A stretch of 55,544 bases of DNA from Dyella acidiphila (GCF_014863405.1 NZ_JACZZA010000019.1:1-55544), one strand, 5' to 3'. Shown: positions 25,202 to 34,742, numbered from the stretch's first letter. A program made the numbers and translations. Notes: generated by a model not told the origin, from the letters alone.

Positions 25202-26330
25202 GCACGTTCTCCTCGACCAGTTGGTTTAGTTGACTTTCGAATTCGCGGATCACCGCTTCCGGCGACAGCCGCTCCACACTCGCTACTGCGGCGGTACCCA
25301 TCTGGCGGATCAGGCCGGTGTTGCTGGCCAGCGTCACTGCCGCGGCGGTGAAGGCCTCGGCATCGCCGGAGTTGATGCGGAAACCGTTGACGCCATCGAT
25401 CAGATGCTCGCGCGCCGCGCCTTCGTTGTAGGCCACTACCGGCAGGCCGGCGGACAGCGCTTCCAGGATCACGTTGCCGAAGGTTTCGCTGAGGCTGGGG
25501 AAGGGGAACAGATCCGCGCTGGCGTAGTGCGCCGCGAGCGTCTCGTCGCGCTTCATGCCGGCGAAGATGAAATCCGGATTGGCCGCCTGCAGCGCCGCGC
25601 GGGCCGGGCCGTCGCCCACCCACACATAGCGCGCATTCGGCACCTTTTGCTGGATGGCGCGGAAAGTCGCCACTGCCAGGTCGAGATTCTTTTCCGGCGC
25701 GATGCGGCCTACGTACAGCACTACCGGCGTATCCGCATCCACGCCCCAGCTTGCGCGCAGCGCTTCATCGCGCCGGGACGGATGGAACAACTTGGTATCC
25801 ACCGCGCGGCGCAGCAGGCGTGCATGGTCCACGCCCATCGCGGCGAGTTCCGCGGCGAGTGCATCGGTGGGCACCAGGGTGATGTTGGCGCGGCAGTGGA
25901 AGCGGCGCAGATAGCCGTGCACCACCGGAGTGAGGAAACCTACGCCGTAATGGTCGGCATAGGTGTCGAAGCGGGTATGGAAGCCGGTGGCGACGGGAAT
26001 GCCGAGCTTGACGGCAGTTTTCACGGCCGAGCGCCCCAGGGGGCCTTCGGTAGCGACATAGATCACGTCGGGGCGCTGTTCCGTCCAGCGCTTGCGCAAG
26101 GTGCGCGGCGCCGGCAGGCCGAAGCGCAGGCCGGGATAGCGAGGCAGGGCGGCGCCGCGGGTTTCCAGGGCGTCGATGCCCGGTTCGTCGGCGTGGCTGA
26201 CGTTCTGGCGGGGACGGATCAGATCGATCGCATGGCCGTGAGCGGCCAGACCGGTCGCCAGACCATGCACGGTGAGGGCAACACCGTTGATCTCCGGCGG
26301 ATACGTCTCGCTGATGATGCCGATACGCAT
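25170..26330 (-). CDS. GT4-family glycosyltransferase
   Basis: The 386-aa protein has a two-domain GT-B fold. The N-terminal part begins MRIGIISETYPPEINGVALT and includes GFHTRFDTYADHYG; the C-terminal donor domain has LYVGRIAPEKNLDLAV and the E-x7-E motif in SETFGNVILEALSAGLPVVA. It resembles GDP-mannose-dependent alpha-mannosyltransferases and sulfolipid-synthase-like enzymes that glycosylate diacylglycerol or phosphatidylinositol. The following PAP2 gene overlaps it, which fits a lipid substrate. The donor sugar is not determined by sequence. Confidence 0.85.
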   Translation of the reverse strand: MRIGIISETYPPEINGVALTVHGLATGLAAHGHAIDLIRPRQNVSHADEPGIDALETRGAALPRYPGLRFGLPAPRTLRKRWTEQRPDVIYVATEGPLGRSAVKTAVKLGIPVATGFHTRFDTYADHYGVGFLTPVVHGYLRRFHCRANITLVPTDALAAELAAMGVDHARLLRRAVDTKLFHPSRRDEALRASWGVDADTPVVLYVGRIAPEKNLDLAVATFRAIQQKVPNARYVWVGDGPARAALQAANPDFIFAGMKRDETLAAHYASADLFPFPSLSETFGNVILEALSAGLPVVAYNEGAAREHLIDGVNGFRINSGDAEAFTAAAVTLASNTGLIRQMGTAAVASVERLSPEAVIREFESQLNQLVEENVHERHVTIAPA

Positions 26331-26507
26331 GGCGCATCCTCGTCTTGTACGGCAGTAGCCTGCGCCCGCGTGATTTCGTGCAGGTGGCGGACACGTGACA
26401 AGGCGGTTACGCGTATGACGAAATGCAGAAAACGATGTAAGCCGGCGAATAACAATTTGGGCTAGATTGCCGGCATCAGGTTTTGTCCACGGTCAAGGAG
26501 AACGCTC

Positions 26508-26942
26508 ATGAAACGTCTATTGCTCGCCCTGGCACTGCTGACTACCGCAGGCTACGCCGTCGCTGCCGCCACGCCCGGGCTGCCGGTCACCAAGGCCACG
26601 GCCGGGGCGGAGGTCTACATCATCTCGCCGCAGGACGGCGCCACGGTGCCGCAGACCTTCACCGTCCGCTTCGGCCTCAAGGGCATGGGCGTTGCGCCCG
26701 CCGGCGTGGAGCACAAGGACACCGGCCACCACCATCTGCTGGTGGACGTGAAGGAGCTGCCTGCCGCCGGCACGCCGATTCCCAAGGATGAGCAGCACAT
26801 CCATTTCGGTGGCGGCCAGACCGAAACCACGCTCAAGCTCGCGCCCGGCACGCACACCCTGCAGCTGGAACTGGGCGATTCGAACCACATTCCGTTCGAC
26901 CCGCCGCTGCTGTCCAAGCCGATCACGGTACATGTGAAGTAA
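26508..26942 (+). CDS. DUF4399 exported protein
   Basis: A signal peptide (MKRLLLALALLTTAGYAVAA) is followed by the DUF4399 domain: VYIISPQDGATVPQTFTVRF, GLKGMGVAPAGVEHKDTGHH and the C-terminal LSKPITVHVK. The histidine-rich patches (GHHHLLVDV, EQHIHFGGGQ) could bind a metal, but the family has no established function. AAGGAG lies before the ATG. It is divergent from the glycosyltransferase gene and followed by a short CCCCTCTCC hairpin before gltX. Confidence 0.85.
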   Translation: MKRLLLALALLTTAGYAVAAATPGLPVTKATAGAEVYIISPQDGATVPQTFTVRFGLKGMGVAPAGVEHKDTGHHHLLVDVKELPAAGTPIPKDEQHIHFGGGQTETTLKLAPGTHTLQLELGDSNHIPFDPPLLSKPITVHVK

Positions 26943-26961
26943 GCCGGCGCCCCTGGCGATG

Positions 26962-26983
26962 CCCCTCTCCTGCGGGAGAGGGG
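26962..26983. repeat. CCCCTCTCC hairpin
   Basis: A perfect 9-bp stem (CCCCTCTCC/GGAGAGGGG) with a 4-base loop lies between the DUF4399 gene and gltX. It is the core of the repeat type seen at 24061. No T-run follows, so it is not a canonical terminator. Confidence 0.6.
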
Positions 26984-27041
26984 AGTTCGGCCGCGGTATC
27001 GGTTAAAATTTCCCGTTCCGTCCTGGCGCAACGCAGAAATC

Positions 27042-28442
27042 ATGACCGTCCGCACTCGCTTCGCTCCCAGCCCCACCGGCTTCCTGCACATCGGCGGTGC
27101 CCGTACCGCGCTGTACTGCTGGCTGGAGGCGCGTCGCCGCGGCGGTGAATTCCTGCTGCGCATCGAGGACACCGACCGCGAGCGTTCCACCGATGCCGCC
27201 GTGCAGGCCATCCTCGACGCCATGCAGTGGCTGCAGCTGGGCGCCGACGAGGCGCCGATCTACCAGACCCACCGCCTGGCCCGCTACAAGCAGGTAGCCG
27301 ACGCATTGCTGGCGGCCGGCAAGGCCTACTACGCCTACGAGAGCAAGGACGAAATCGAGGCCATGCGCGAGGCCGCCATGGCCCGCGGCGAGAAGCCCCG
27401 CTACAACGGCTACTACCGCGACCGCAACGAGCCGTATCGCGAGGATCCCAATCGCGTCATCCGTTTCAAGAACCCGCTGGAAGGATCGGTGGTGTTCGAG
27501 GACAAGGTGAAGGGCAGGGTGGAGTGGGCCAATGCCGAGCTGGACGATCTGGTGATCTTCCGCTCCGATGGCTGGCCTACCTACAACTTCGCGGTGGTAG
27601 TCGACGATATCGACATGGGCATCACCGAAGTGATCCGCGGCGACGACCACGTCAACAACACGCCGCGCCAGATCAATATCTATCACGCGCTCGGCGCCAA
27701 GGTGCCGGAGTTTGCGCACTTGCCGATGATCCTGGACAAGGAAGGCAAGAAGCTGTCCAAGCGCACCAATTCGGTCAGCGTGATGGAATATCGCGAAAGC
27801 GGTTTCCTGCCGCACGCCATTCTCAATTACCTGGTGCGCCTGGGCTGGTCGCATGGCGACCAGGAAATTTTCTCGCGCGATGAAATGATCGCGCTGTTCG
27901 ACGCGGGCGACGTCAACAAGGCGGCCTCGCGCTTCGATACCGAAAAACTGCTGTGGCTCAACCAGCACTACCTCAAGAGCGACGATCCGCAAAGCCTGGT
28001 ACCGGAATTCAGCTGGCATCTGGCGCGTGCCGGCATCGATACCGGCAACGGGCCGGCTCCGGCGGATGTGATTGTCGCCCTGCGCGATCGCGTGCATACG
28101 CTGAAGGAAATGGCCGAGCGCGCTGCCATCTGGTACGGCCCGATCACCGAGTGGGACGACAAGGCCATTGCCAAGCACCTGAAGAACGACAGCGCGGCAG
28201 CGGTGCTGCAGGCGGCGCGCGAACTGCTGGCCACCTGCGCGTGGCAGCCCGAGCCGATCCATCAGGTGATCGAGCAGGTGGCCGCGAAGCTGGAACTGGG
28301 CATGGGCAAGATCGCCCAGCCGCTGCGCGTGGCGATGACCGGTACGCAGGTTTCGCCGTCGATCGATCACACCATTTATCTGACCGGCCGCGACGTAGCG
28401 CTCAAGCGCATCGACGATGCACTTGCGCTGGCGCAGGGGTGA
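27042..28442 (+). CDS. gltX: Glutamyl-tRNA synthetase
   Basis: GltX charges tRNA-Glu. The 466-aa class I synthetase has the HIGH-type motif in [17 protein letters not shown], the KMSKS-type motif [12 protein letters not shown], and [20 protein letters not shown]. The C-terminal anticodon-binding part has [15 protein letters not shown]. Length is normal for a discriminating or non-discriminating bacterial GluRS; sequence alone does not separate these. Half of a REP-like element follows the stop. Confidence 0.97.
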   Translation: MTVRTRFAPSPTGFLHIGGARTALYCWLEARRRGGEFLLRIEDTDRERSTDAAVQAILDAMQWLQLGADEAPIYQTHRLARYKQVADALLAAGKAYYAYESKDEIEAMREAAMARGEKPRYNGYYRDRNEPYREDPNRVIRFKNPLEGSVVFEDKVKGRVEWANAELDDLVIFRSDGWPTYNFAVVVDDIDMGITEVIRGDDHVNNTPRQINIYHALGAKVPEFAHLPMILDKEGKKLSKRTNSVSVMEYRESGFLPHAILNYLVRLGWSHGDQEIFSRDEMIALFDAGDVNKAASRFDTEKLLWLNQHYLKSDDPQSLVPEFSWHLARAGIDTGNGPAPADVIVALRDRVHTLKEMAERAAIWYGPITEWDDKAIAKHLKNDSAAAVLQAARELLATCAWQPEPIHQVIEQVAAKLELGMGKIAQPLRVAMTGTQVSPSIDHTIYLTGRDVALKRIDDALALAQG

Positions 28443-28485
28443 TGCGCGCTTGATCCGCGAATAAGCTGGCATTTCGTGCGGGTTC

Positions 28486-28525
28486 GTTGGGTTACGCTGC
28501 GCTAACCCAACCTACCCCAACCTAC
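28486..28525. repeat. Half REP-like element
   Basis: GTTGGGTTACGCTGCGCTAA then CCCAACCTAC matches the right arm of the elements at 8439 and 11390, with CCCAACCTAC repeated once more at the end. The arm is itself a dyad (GTTGGGTTA/TAACCCAAC). It lies 14 bp before the next gene. Confidence 0.8.
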
Positions 28526-28538
28526 ACGGCGTGCGGCG

Positions 28539-28808
28539 ATGGATGAATTGCTGGCCAAGGCTACCCAAGGTGTCGATCCGGACTCGCCTGGCGCGTTCAT
28601 TCACATCTTCCTCAACCTGATGAACATGATTCCCTGGGTCGCGCTGTTCTGGTGGAACCTGGGCTTCATCGCGGTGGGCGCCTTGCTTGGCTGGTGGCGC
28701 GGGCGCCTGCTGACCGGTATCGTCTGGGCGCTGGTATTGGGGCCGATCGGCTGGATTGTCGTGCTGGCCGCCCCCAAATCCGCCAGACCGCCGCCGCTGC
28801 CGCGCTGA
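28539..28808 (+). CDS. Small two-helix membrane protein (89 aa)
   Basis: The protein has two strongly hydrophobic segments (about residues 30-50 and 57-78, around a WWRGR loop) and a proline-rich tail. I recognise no family; a short glycine- and tryptophan-rich pattern (GALLGWWRGRLLTGIVWALV) resembles small conserved membrane proteins. It sits between gltX and zur on the same strand with 44 bp before zur, so co-transcription with zur is possible. No clear ribosome binding site is visible, and the start is the first ATG after the repeat. Confidence 0.6.
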   Translation: MDELLAKATQGVDPDSPGAFIHIFLNLMNMIPWVALFWWNLGFIAVGALLGWWRGRLLTGIVWALVLGPIGWIVVLAAPKSARPPPLPR

Positions 28809-28852
28809 GGGCATGCCGGCGCGGTGTATCATTCGCGAAGAGGTGACTCCCG

Positions 28853-29335
28853 TTGAGCAACAGTACGTCCGGCAAAGCGCACGCCCATCACCACCACGAG
28901 ACGCCCCATGAACTCGTGGCCGCGGTGGAGCATGCCAGCGAAGAGCGCGGGCTGCGCCTCACGCCGCTGCGCAAGGAAGTGCTGGAACTGATTGCCGCCG
29001 CCGGCAAGCCGGTCAAGGCCTACGATCTGCTCGACCATCTGCGCGAGCGCCACGGCAACGCGGCGCCGCCCACGGTTTACCGCGCGCTGGATTTCCTGCT
29101 CGAGCACGGCTTTATCCATAAGCTGGAATCGATCAACGCATTTGTCTCTTGCCATCACCCGGCCGAAGCGCATCAGGTGCCGTTCCTGATCTGCGATGTC
29201 TGTTCCAGCGCGCAGGAAGTGTGCGACGAGCGCGTCGCCGAATTGATCGAGGCGCAGGCCCGGGCCTTCGGCTTCCGGCCGCAGGCGCAGACTCTGGAAG
29301 TGCACGGCATCTGCAAGAACTGCGTGAAGGCCTGA
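28853..29335 (+). CDS. zur: Zinc uptake regulator Zur (Fur family)
   Basis: Zur represses zinc uptake genes when zinc-loaded. The 160-aa protein has the Fur-family winged helix (RLTPLRKEVLELIAAAGKPV, PPTVYRALDFLLEHGFIHKL), the metal-site stretch SCHHPAEAHQVPFLICDVC and a second CxxC, GICKNC, at the C-terminus. The lack of the Fur-type HHDH run and the spacing of cysteines fit Zur. A histidine-rich N-terminus (KAHAHHHHETPHE) is unusual and may add zinc binding. The start is a TTG at 28853 behind AGAGGTGA. A Zur-box-like promoter lies about 900 bp downstream. Confidence 0.9.
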   Translation: MSNSTSGKAHAHHHHETPHELVAAVEHASEERGLRLTPLRKEVLELIAAAGKPVKAYDLLDHLRERHGNAAPPTVYRALDFLLEHGFIHKLESINAFVSCHHPAEAHQVPFLICDVCSSAQEVCDERVAELIEAQARAFGFRPQAQTLEVHGICKNCVKA

Positions 29336-29337
29336 GG

Positions 29338-30132
29338 TCAGCGCGCCAGCTGCGCGTCCATCCAGCTGGCGATGGCGTCCACCACTTTGTTCTCGATGCC
29401 GTAGTAACCGTGCGGCGTCAGCGAGCCGCACGTATTCGCCGAACGCTGCTCGCCGCCACTCACGTAGATCACATTCACTGCCGGCGAGGCCGTCATCGCT
29501 GCCGCGATGCGCGCCGCGTTGGCGGGCGGCGCGACCTTGCATTGATCATCGTGATTGGCCACCACCAGGGCCGGCACGCGTACTTTGCCGGGGTCGGCCA
29601 TGAATACCGTTTCATGGCTACCGCCCAGCACCGATACGGATTCGGTCAGCACCACGCCCGCCAGCGTGGCAGGGGCAAGATGCGCGGCGCCATTCATCGC
29701 GGCGATCGAACCCTGGCTGGTGCCGAGCAGAAATACCGGGCCGGGAGACTGCTGCTGGGCGAACTGCACCAGTGCGCCGACCAGCGCCGGATAGGCCGGC
29801 GAACTGCGCATGCCGCGCAGGTTGTCGCCATCGAGCGCATCGGGAATCACTACGGCGTAACCGCGAGCCGCCCACAGTGCGCGCGTGCGCACCACGAAGT
29901 TGTCGTCATGACGCAGATCGCCATCGCGGCGGATGCCCACGTCGCCGGCGCCGCCCGGCAGCATCACGATGCTTGCTTTCGGCTGCGCAGGCGCCAGATA
30001 CAGCACGCGCTGATGGCCGCCGCCGGGTGCCGGAAGATCCATCGTGCGCTCGGCCTGAGGGCTGGCGAAGGTAGCAGGCGGGAGCAGCGCGGCAAGGCTC
30101 AGCGCGAGGAAGCAGGGCAGTCGACGGTTCAT
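29338..30132 (-). CDS. Exported alpha/beta-hydrolase
   Basis: The ATG at 30132 gives a signal peptide (MNRRLPCFLALSLAALLPPA). The mature part has an alpha/beta-hydrolase fold with an oxyanion region VMLPGGAGDVG, the nucleophile elbow LLGTSQGSIAAMN, an acid-side NHDDQCKV and a C-terminal histidine in TPHGYYGIEN. The total of 264 aa is typical for periplasmic dienelactone-hydrolase-like esterases. Its stop lies 2 bp from the convergent zur stop. The substrate is unknown. Confidence 0.82.
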   Translation of the reverse strand: MNRRLPCFLALSLAALLPPATFASPQAERTMDLPAPGGGHQRVLYLAPAQPKASIVMLPGGAGDVGIRRDGDLRHDDNFVVRTRALWAARGYAVVIPDALDGDNLRGMRSSPAYPALVGALVQFAQQQSPGPVFLLGTSQGSIAAMNGAAHLAPATLAGVVLTESVSVLGGSHETVFMADPGKVRVPALVVANHDDQCKVAPPANAARIAAAMTASPAVNVIYVSGGEQRSANTCGSLTPHGYYGIENKVVDAIASWMDAQLAR

Positions 30133-30216
30133 GGGATAGGTAGCGGTGGGCTGATGGGAGGCAACGTTGCACGGGCCTTCCGGTGTACTCAAGTTGCCGC
30201 TTGCGTGTCCGGGCTA

Positions 30217-30236
30217 GGTGTTATAATGTATCAATT
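30217..30236 (+). promoter_or_regulatory. Zur-box-like operator over an extended -10 promoter
   Basis: TGTTATAATGTATCA at 30219-30233 closely resembles proteobacterial Zur operators built on TGTTATAATATAACA. It contains a perfect -10 hexamer TATAAT at 30222-30227 preceded by TG (extended -10). It lies 50 bp before the MerC-domain gene. Overlap of operator and -10 would give zinc-dependent repression. Zur binding itself is inferred. Confidence 0.65.
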
Positions 30237-30287
30237 CTTCTCGCCGGCATCGCCGGCGCCACTTTGTCTGGTGTAGTCCCCCACCCC

Positions 30288-30719
30288 ATGGATTCCACGC
30301 CAACGCCGCAAACCTCCCGCTGGTGGAACCTGGCCGATCGCCTTGGTGCGACTGCTTCGTTCCTCTGCGCCATCCACTGCGCCGCCCTGCCGTTCGTGCT
30401 GGCCATTCTGCCCCTGCTGGGGCTGACCTTCCTGGCCAACCACGCGTTCGAGCGCGGCTTCGTGCTGTTCGCCAGCGCACTGGCCCTGTTCGCCCTGGTC
30501 AATGGCTATCGCCGGCATCATCGCTCGCTGCCGTTGCGGCTGGCCTTGCCCGGTCTGCTCCTGCTGGTGATGGGCGTCACCGTGGCCGAGAACATCTCGA
30601 TCATCCTGCACAGCGTGCTGGTGACATGCGGTGGCCTGCTGGTGGCCAGCGCGCATTTCGTAAACCTGCGCCTCGATCGCCAGCTCGGCCACGAACACGG
30701 CCCGCACTGCGCGCACTGA
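30288..30719 (+). CDS. MerC-domain membrane protein, probably zinc-regulated
   Basis: The 143-aa protein has four hydrophobic helices in the MerC-domain arrangement, with the conserved cysteine region ATASFLCAIHCAALPFVLAI and a histidine/cysteine-rich tail (HEHGPHCAH). MerC of mercury operons transports Hg2+ into the cell; chromosomal relatives next to Zur sites are thought to move or bind zinc. The ATG at 30288 is the only plausible start in the leader, and the ribosome binding site is poor. The Zur-box promoter upstream, zur nearby and a CDF exporter immediately downstream support a zinc role. Confidence 0.78.
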   Translation: MDSTPTPQTSRWWNLADRLGATASFLCAIHCAALPFVLAILPLLGLTFLANHAFERGFVLFASALALFALVNGYRRHHRSLPLRLALPGLLLLVMGVTVAENISIILHSVLVTCGGLLVASAHFVNLRLDRQLGHEHGPHCAH

Positions 30720-30778
30720 ATCTTCGTTCCGTTGCGCAGTGATTGTGTAACGGCCGCATCGCTTCCTAGCATTGTTGA

Positions 30779-31750
30779 ATGAATCACGCGCATAGCCATG
30801 CCTGCGAGCATCACCACGACCATTCCCCGGCAGCGGGAACGGCCGGGCGCGAGCGCAAATTACTCATAGCGGTAGTACTTACCGCCGGCATGATGCTGGC
30901 CGAAGTGGCGGGTGGATGGTGGTCGGGCTCGCTGGCGCTGCTGGCCGATGCCGGACATATGCTGGTCGACAGCGCGGCGCTGGTGCTGGCCTTGTTTGCC
31001 GCGCGCATGGCACGCCGTCCGGCCGATGCGCAGCGCACTTACGGCTATGGCCGCATGGAAGTGCTGGCCGGTTTCGTCAATGCGCTCACCCAGTTCGTGC
31101 TGGTGGGTTTTATCGCCTACGAGGCCATTGCGCGCTTCTTCAAGCCGGTGGAGATTCTTTCTGGCGTGATGCTGGGCGTGGCGGTGCTTGGTTTGCTGGT
31201 CAATCTGATCGTGCTGCGCAGCCTGCATGGCCATTCGCATGAAGACGTGAACATCGGCGCCGCCAGCCTGCATGTGCTGGGCGATCTGCTCGGTTCGGTC
31301 GGCGCGATTGCGGCGGCGCTGCTGGTGCGCTGGATGGGCTGGAACTGGGCCGATCCGTTGCTTTCGCTGCTGGTGTCGCTGCTGATCCTGCGCAGCGCGT
31401 GGCAATTGCTGCGCCGTTCCACGCATATCCTGCTGGAAGGCGTGCCGGAAGGCATGGACACCAAGGATGTGGAAGCCGCCTTGCGCGGCGCCGATACGGC
31501 AATTCGCGACGTACACCATCTGCACGTATGGCAGCTGGCCTCCGGCTCGCGCATGGCCACGCTGCATCTGGAACTGCATGAGCAGGGCGACGGCGCACGC
31601 GTTTTGACCGCGGTGAATCGCACGCTGCTGGAACGCTTCGGCATCCGTCACACCACGGTGCAGATCGATCCGGGCGATTGCCCCGACGGCAGCCCGGGCT
31701 GCAGCGCCCAGCAGGGCCACGTGGCGGTGCATTCCCACCATCATCACTGA
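30779..31750 (+). CDS. Cation diffusion facilitator, zinc/cobalt exporter
   Basis: The 323-aa CDF protein exports Zn2+ or related ions in exchange for protons. It has six membrane helices with the metal-site motifs ADAGHMLVDSAAL (helix 2) and HVLGDLLGS (helix 5), and a cytoplasmic C-terminal domain (DVHHLHVWQLASGSRMATLH). Histidine-rich ends (HAHSHACEHHHDHS at the start and HSHHHH at the end) are typical of ZitB/CzcD-like zinc carriers. It lies 59 bp after the MerC-domain gene. Having a likely importer and an exporter side by side suggests either separate promoters or a shared zinc-buffering role. Confidence 0.9.
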   Translation: MNHAHSHACEHHHDHSPAAGTAGRERKLLIAVVLTAGMMLAEVAGGWWSGSLALLADAGHMLVDSAALVLALFAARMARRPADAQRTYGYGRMEVLAGFVNALTQFVLVGFIAYEAIARFFKPVEILSGVMLGVAVLGLLVNLIVLRSLHGHSHEDVNIGAASLHVLGDLLGSVGAIAAALLVRWMGWNWADPLLSLLVSLLILRSAWQLLRRSTHILLEGVPEGMDTKDVEAALRGADTAIRDVHHLHVWQLASGSRMATLHLELHEQGDGARVLTAVNRTLLERFGIRHTTVQIDPGDCPDGSPGCSAQQGHVAVHSHHHH

Positions 31751-31831
31751 GCCGGGGGCGCGCTTGCGCTTTGGCTTGCCGCTGCTAGGATGATTGGCCA
31801 TCCACAAGCAGTACGAAGCAAGGAGTTTCCC

Positions 31832-31996
31832 ATGGGTAAGGGCGATCGCAAGACCCGTCGCGGCAAGACCTATCGCGGCAGCTACGGCAACACCCGCGTG
31901 CATGGCGCGCAGCCTGCTGTTGCCGGCGCCAAGGCCACCGTGACTAAGCCGGCTGCCGTCAAGAAGGCCGCCGCACCGAAAAAGAAATCGGCCTGA
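31832..31996 (+). CDS. 30S ribosomal protein bTHX-like
   Basis: The 54-aa basic protein begins MGKGDRKTRRGKTYRGSYGN, the signature of the small 30S protein THX, followed by an A/K-rich tail. THX sits in the head of the small subunit and stabilises rRNA. AAGGAG lies seven bases before the ATG at 31832, and an intrinsic terminator follows at 32014, so it is probably a single-gene unit. Confidence 0.88.
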   Translation: MGKGDRKTRRGKTYRGSYGNTRVHGAQPAVAGAKATVTKPAAVKKAAAPKKKSA

Positions 31997-32013
31997 GCCA
32001 TTGTGCTCGCCGC

Positions 32014-32043
32014 AAAGCCCTCGCCACCGCGAGGGCTTTTTTT
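32014..32043 (+). terminator. Intrinsic terminator after the bTHX gene
   Basis: The stem AAAGCCCTCG/CGAGGGCTTT around a short loop is followed by seven T residues. Its T-run overlaps the stop codon of the convergent hutI gene, which ends at 32042. Confidence 0.9.
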
Positions 32044-33268
32044 ATGCCGCAGCGTTGACCGCCACGCCGCCGAGCCAGACCTGGCGCACCAGGCCGCCGC
32101 CGACCCAGTAGCAGAGCTCGGCCGGCTGGCGCACCTGCCACGCGACCAGATCGGCGCGCTTGCCGACTGCCAGCGTGCCGCGATCGGACAGGTTCAGCGC
32201 GCGCGCCGCGTTCACCGTCACGCCGCGCAAGGCTTCTTCCGGGGTGAGCCGGAACAAGGTGCAGGCCATATTGGCGGCCAGGCGCAGCGACAGCAGGGGC
32301 GAGGTGCCGGGATTGCAGTCGGTGGCGATCGCCATCGCCACGCCATGCGAGCGCAAGGCATCCACCGGCGGCAGCTTGGTTTCGCGCAAGGCGTAAAACG
32401 CGCCGGGCAGCAGCACGGCAACGGTGCCGGCGCGCGCCATGGCCTGGATGCCGGCATCGCTGAGGTATTCGAGATGATCGGCGGACAAGCCGCCGAACTC
32501 GGCCACCAGCGCCGCACCATCCAGATCGGACAACTGCTCCGCATGCAGCTTCACGCGCAGCCCCAGTTGCCGCGCGTGCTCGAATACCCGCTGCGTTTCT
32601 GCACGCGTGAAACCGATGCCTTCGCAGAACGCATCCACGGCATCCACCAGGCCTTCATTGGCCAGCACCGGCAGCAATGCGTTGCAGACCAGGGCGACGT
32701 AGTCATCGCGGCGGTCCTTGTACTCCGGCGGCAGTGCATGCAGGCCCAGAAAGCTGGTCTGCACATGCACGCCGAGCGTTTCGCCGATGCGCCTGGCTAC
32801 GCGCAGCATGCGCCGTTCTGCTTCCAGCTCCAGTCCGTAGCCGGATTTGATTTCCAGCGTGGTGACGCCATCGGCCAGCAGGGCGCGTGCGCGTGGCAGC
32901 GACTGGGCGAGCAGCTCGTCCTCGCTCGCGTGGCGGGTGGCGCGTACGGTCGAGACGATGCCGCCGCCGGCGCGCGCGATGTCTTCGTAGCTGGCGCCAT
33001 TGAGGCGCAAATCGAATTCCTGCGCGCGATCGCCGCCGAAGACCAGATGCGTGTGGCAATCGATCAGGCCCGGCGTAACCAGGGCTCCTTCCAGGTTATG
33101 CACCTCCAGCGCGGCCGCGGCGGAAGCGGCGGGCAGGTCGCGCATCGCGCCGATCCAGGCGATACGGCCATCCTGGCAGGCAATTGCCGCATCGGTGATC
33201 AGTCCATAGCTGGCTTCGCCCACGAAGGTGGCCAGCGAAGCATGCGTCAGCAAAAGATCCCAGTTCAT
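32042..33268 (-). CDS. hutI: Imidazolonepropionase
   Basis: HutI opens the imidazolone ring to N-formimidoyl-glutamate, the third step of histidine degradation. The 408-aa amidohydrolase has the metal-binding [40 protein letters not shown] and the aspartate site [10 protein letters not shown]. The ATG at 33268 overlaps the stop of the upstream chloride-transporter gene by four bases (ATGA), so its translation is probably coupled to that gene. hutF lies 3 kb away in the opposite direction, and hutU is 20 kb away. Confidence 0.96.
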   Translation of the reverse strand: MNWDLLLTHASLATFVGEASYGLITDAAIACQDGRIAWIGAMRDLPAASAAAALEVHNLEGALVTPGLIDCHTHLVFGGDRAQEFDLRLNGASYEDIARAGGGIVSTVRATRHASEDELLAQSLPRARALLADGVTTLEIKSGYGLELEAERRMLRVARRIGETLGVHVQTSFLGLHALPPEYKDRRDDYVALVCNALLPVLANEGLVDAVDAFCEGIGFTRAETQRVFEHARQLGLRVKLHAEQLSDLDGAALVAEFGGLSADHLEYLSDAGIQAMARAGTVAVLLPGAFYALRETKLPPVDALRSHGVAMAIATDCNPGTSPLLSLRLAANMACTLFRLTPEEALRGVTVNAARALNLSDRGTLAVGKRADLVAWQVRQPAELCYWVGGGLVRQVWLGGVAVNAAA

Positions 33269-34704
33269 GGCTTGGATTCGTCGGTTGGCGTGATGGGGAC
33301 CGGTGCGGCGGGTTCGCCGTAGGTGCTGGTTGGGCCGATATCCTCGGCCTGGGCAGGTTTTACTTGCTGCCGCTCGTAGTCCTGGATCATGCGTTCGGCG
33401 AAATCCCGGTACACCGGCGTGGGGCAGAAAATCGAGGCGGCTGCGCGCGCAAGCAGGCAGGCGGCCATGATCGGTATCACCATCTCCTGGTTGTTGGTCA
33501 GTTCCATCGCGATCACCGCCGAGGTAAGCGGCGCGCCGGTGACCCCGGACAAATACGCGCTCATGCCCAGCAGCACCACCGCCGCCTCTGGTGCATGCGG
33601 CAGCAGCAGGGCGATGTTGTGGCCCAGGCCCGCGCCGACCGCCAGGGCAGGCGAGAAAATGCCGCCGGGAATGCCGGCCCAGTACGACACCACATTGGCC
33701 AGCAATTTCGCGAAGCCGAAGCTGTGCCCGGGCGTGGTGGAGGCTTCCTGCACAAAGGCGCGCGCCTGCGCATAGCCGGTGCCGTATACCGCGTCGTGCG
33801 ACAGCACGCCGATCAGCGCCAACGCCAGGCCGCAGGCGCCCGCAAACCACACCGGATGACGCTCGCGCAGGCGCCCGATGGCGGCGAGCGGACCGCTGCG
33901 GCTGAGCAGGATCAGGCGCGCAAACAAGCCGCCCGCCAGCCCGCAGCCGATGCCGCACTCCAGCACGGCCAGCCAGGCATGGCCCAGCGGCAGGCTGGCC
34001 TGCACGGTGCCGAAGTAGGCGTAGTTGCCGACGATACCGAGCGACACCACGCCGCCGACAAATACCGAGGTCAGCAACAAGCCGCTGAAACGATGTTCGA
34101 AAGTGCCGGCCAGTTCTTCGATGGCAAACACCACGCCGGCCAGCGGCGTGTTGAATGCGGCTGCGATACCCGCGGCGCCACCGGCCAGGATGAAGCGCGA
34201 AAGCGCCTTGGAATCGTCAAAGCCGAAGCGGCGCCCGAGCCAGTACATCAAGCCCGCGCCGACATGCACGGTGGGTCCTTCGCGGCCGATCGAGGCGCCC
34301 GCCATCAAGGCCAGCAAGGTCAGCACCATCTTGCTGGCGGCGATCGGCAAGGCCAGCATGCGCGAGCGAAAGCCTTCGTCGTCGATATGGATGGTGGCAA
34401 TCACCTGCGGAATGCCGCTGCCGCGCGAGGCGCGCAGCTTGCCGTCGGTCACCCACGACAGCAGCGCGAACACGACTGGCGTCAGCAGCAGCGGAATCCA
34501 GATCCCGTGCGCCAGGATCTTCTGGAACAGGGCATAGGCCCAGTCGCTGGCCTTGGCAAACAGGATGGCCGCCAGCGCGACCAGAATCGCGCCACTCCAC
34601 AGGGCGATGCGCCGCTTCCATTGATAGGGCGCGAAGAATTCATGACCGAGCACCGCACGCAGACGCGGATTGGCGGCCTTCGAGGGATCGGCGGATTCGG
34701 GCAT
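33265..34704 (-). CDS. clcA: ClC-family chloride transporter
   Basis: The 479-aa membrane protein has the ClC selectivity motifs [23 protein letters not shown] (with the gating glutamate) and [20 protein letters not shown]. The proton-pathway glutamate is also present ([15 protein letters not shown]), which fits a H+/Cl- exchanger like ClcA rather than a channel. The ATG at 34704 is chosen, because upstream in-frame codons lack family similarity. It overlaps hutI by four bases. The pairing is odd, since chloride transport has no known role in histidine catabolism; ClcA usually supports acid tolerance. Confidence 0.88.
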   Translation of the reverse strand: MPESADPSKAANPRLRAVLGHEFFAPYQWKRRIALWSGAILVALAAILFAKASDWAYALFQKILAHGIWIPLLLTPVVFALLSWVTDGKLRASRGSGIPQVIATIHIDDEGFRSRMLALPIAASKMVLTLLALMAGASIGREGPTVHVGAGLMYWLGRRFGFDDSKALSRFILAGGAAGIAAAFNTPLAGVVFAIEELAGTFEHRFSGLLLTSVFVGGVVSLGIVGNYAYFGTVQASLPLGHAWLAVLECGIGCGLAGGLFARLILLSRSGPLAAIGRLRERHPVWFAGACGLALALIGVLSHDAVYGTGYAQARAFVQEASTTPGHSFGFAKLLANVVSYWAGIPGGIFSPALAVGAGLGHNIALLLPHAPEAAVVLLGMSAYLSGVTGAPLTSAVIAMELTNNQEMVIPIMAACLLARAAASIFCPTPVYRDFAERMIQDYERQQVKPAQAEDIGPTSTYGEPAAPVPITPTDESKP

Positions 34705-34742
34705 TTGCCGATTATGACAGAACGCCCAAAGCCGCCTCGGCG

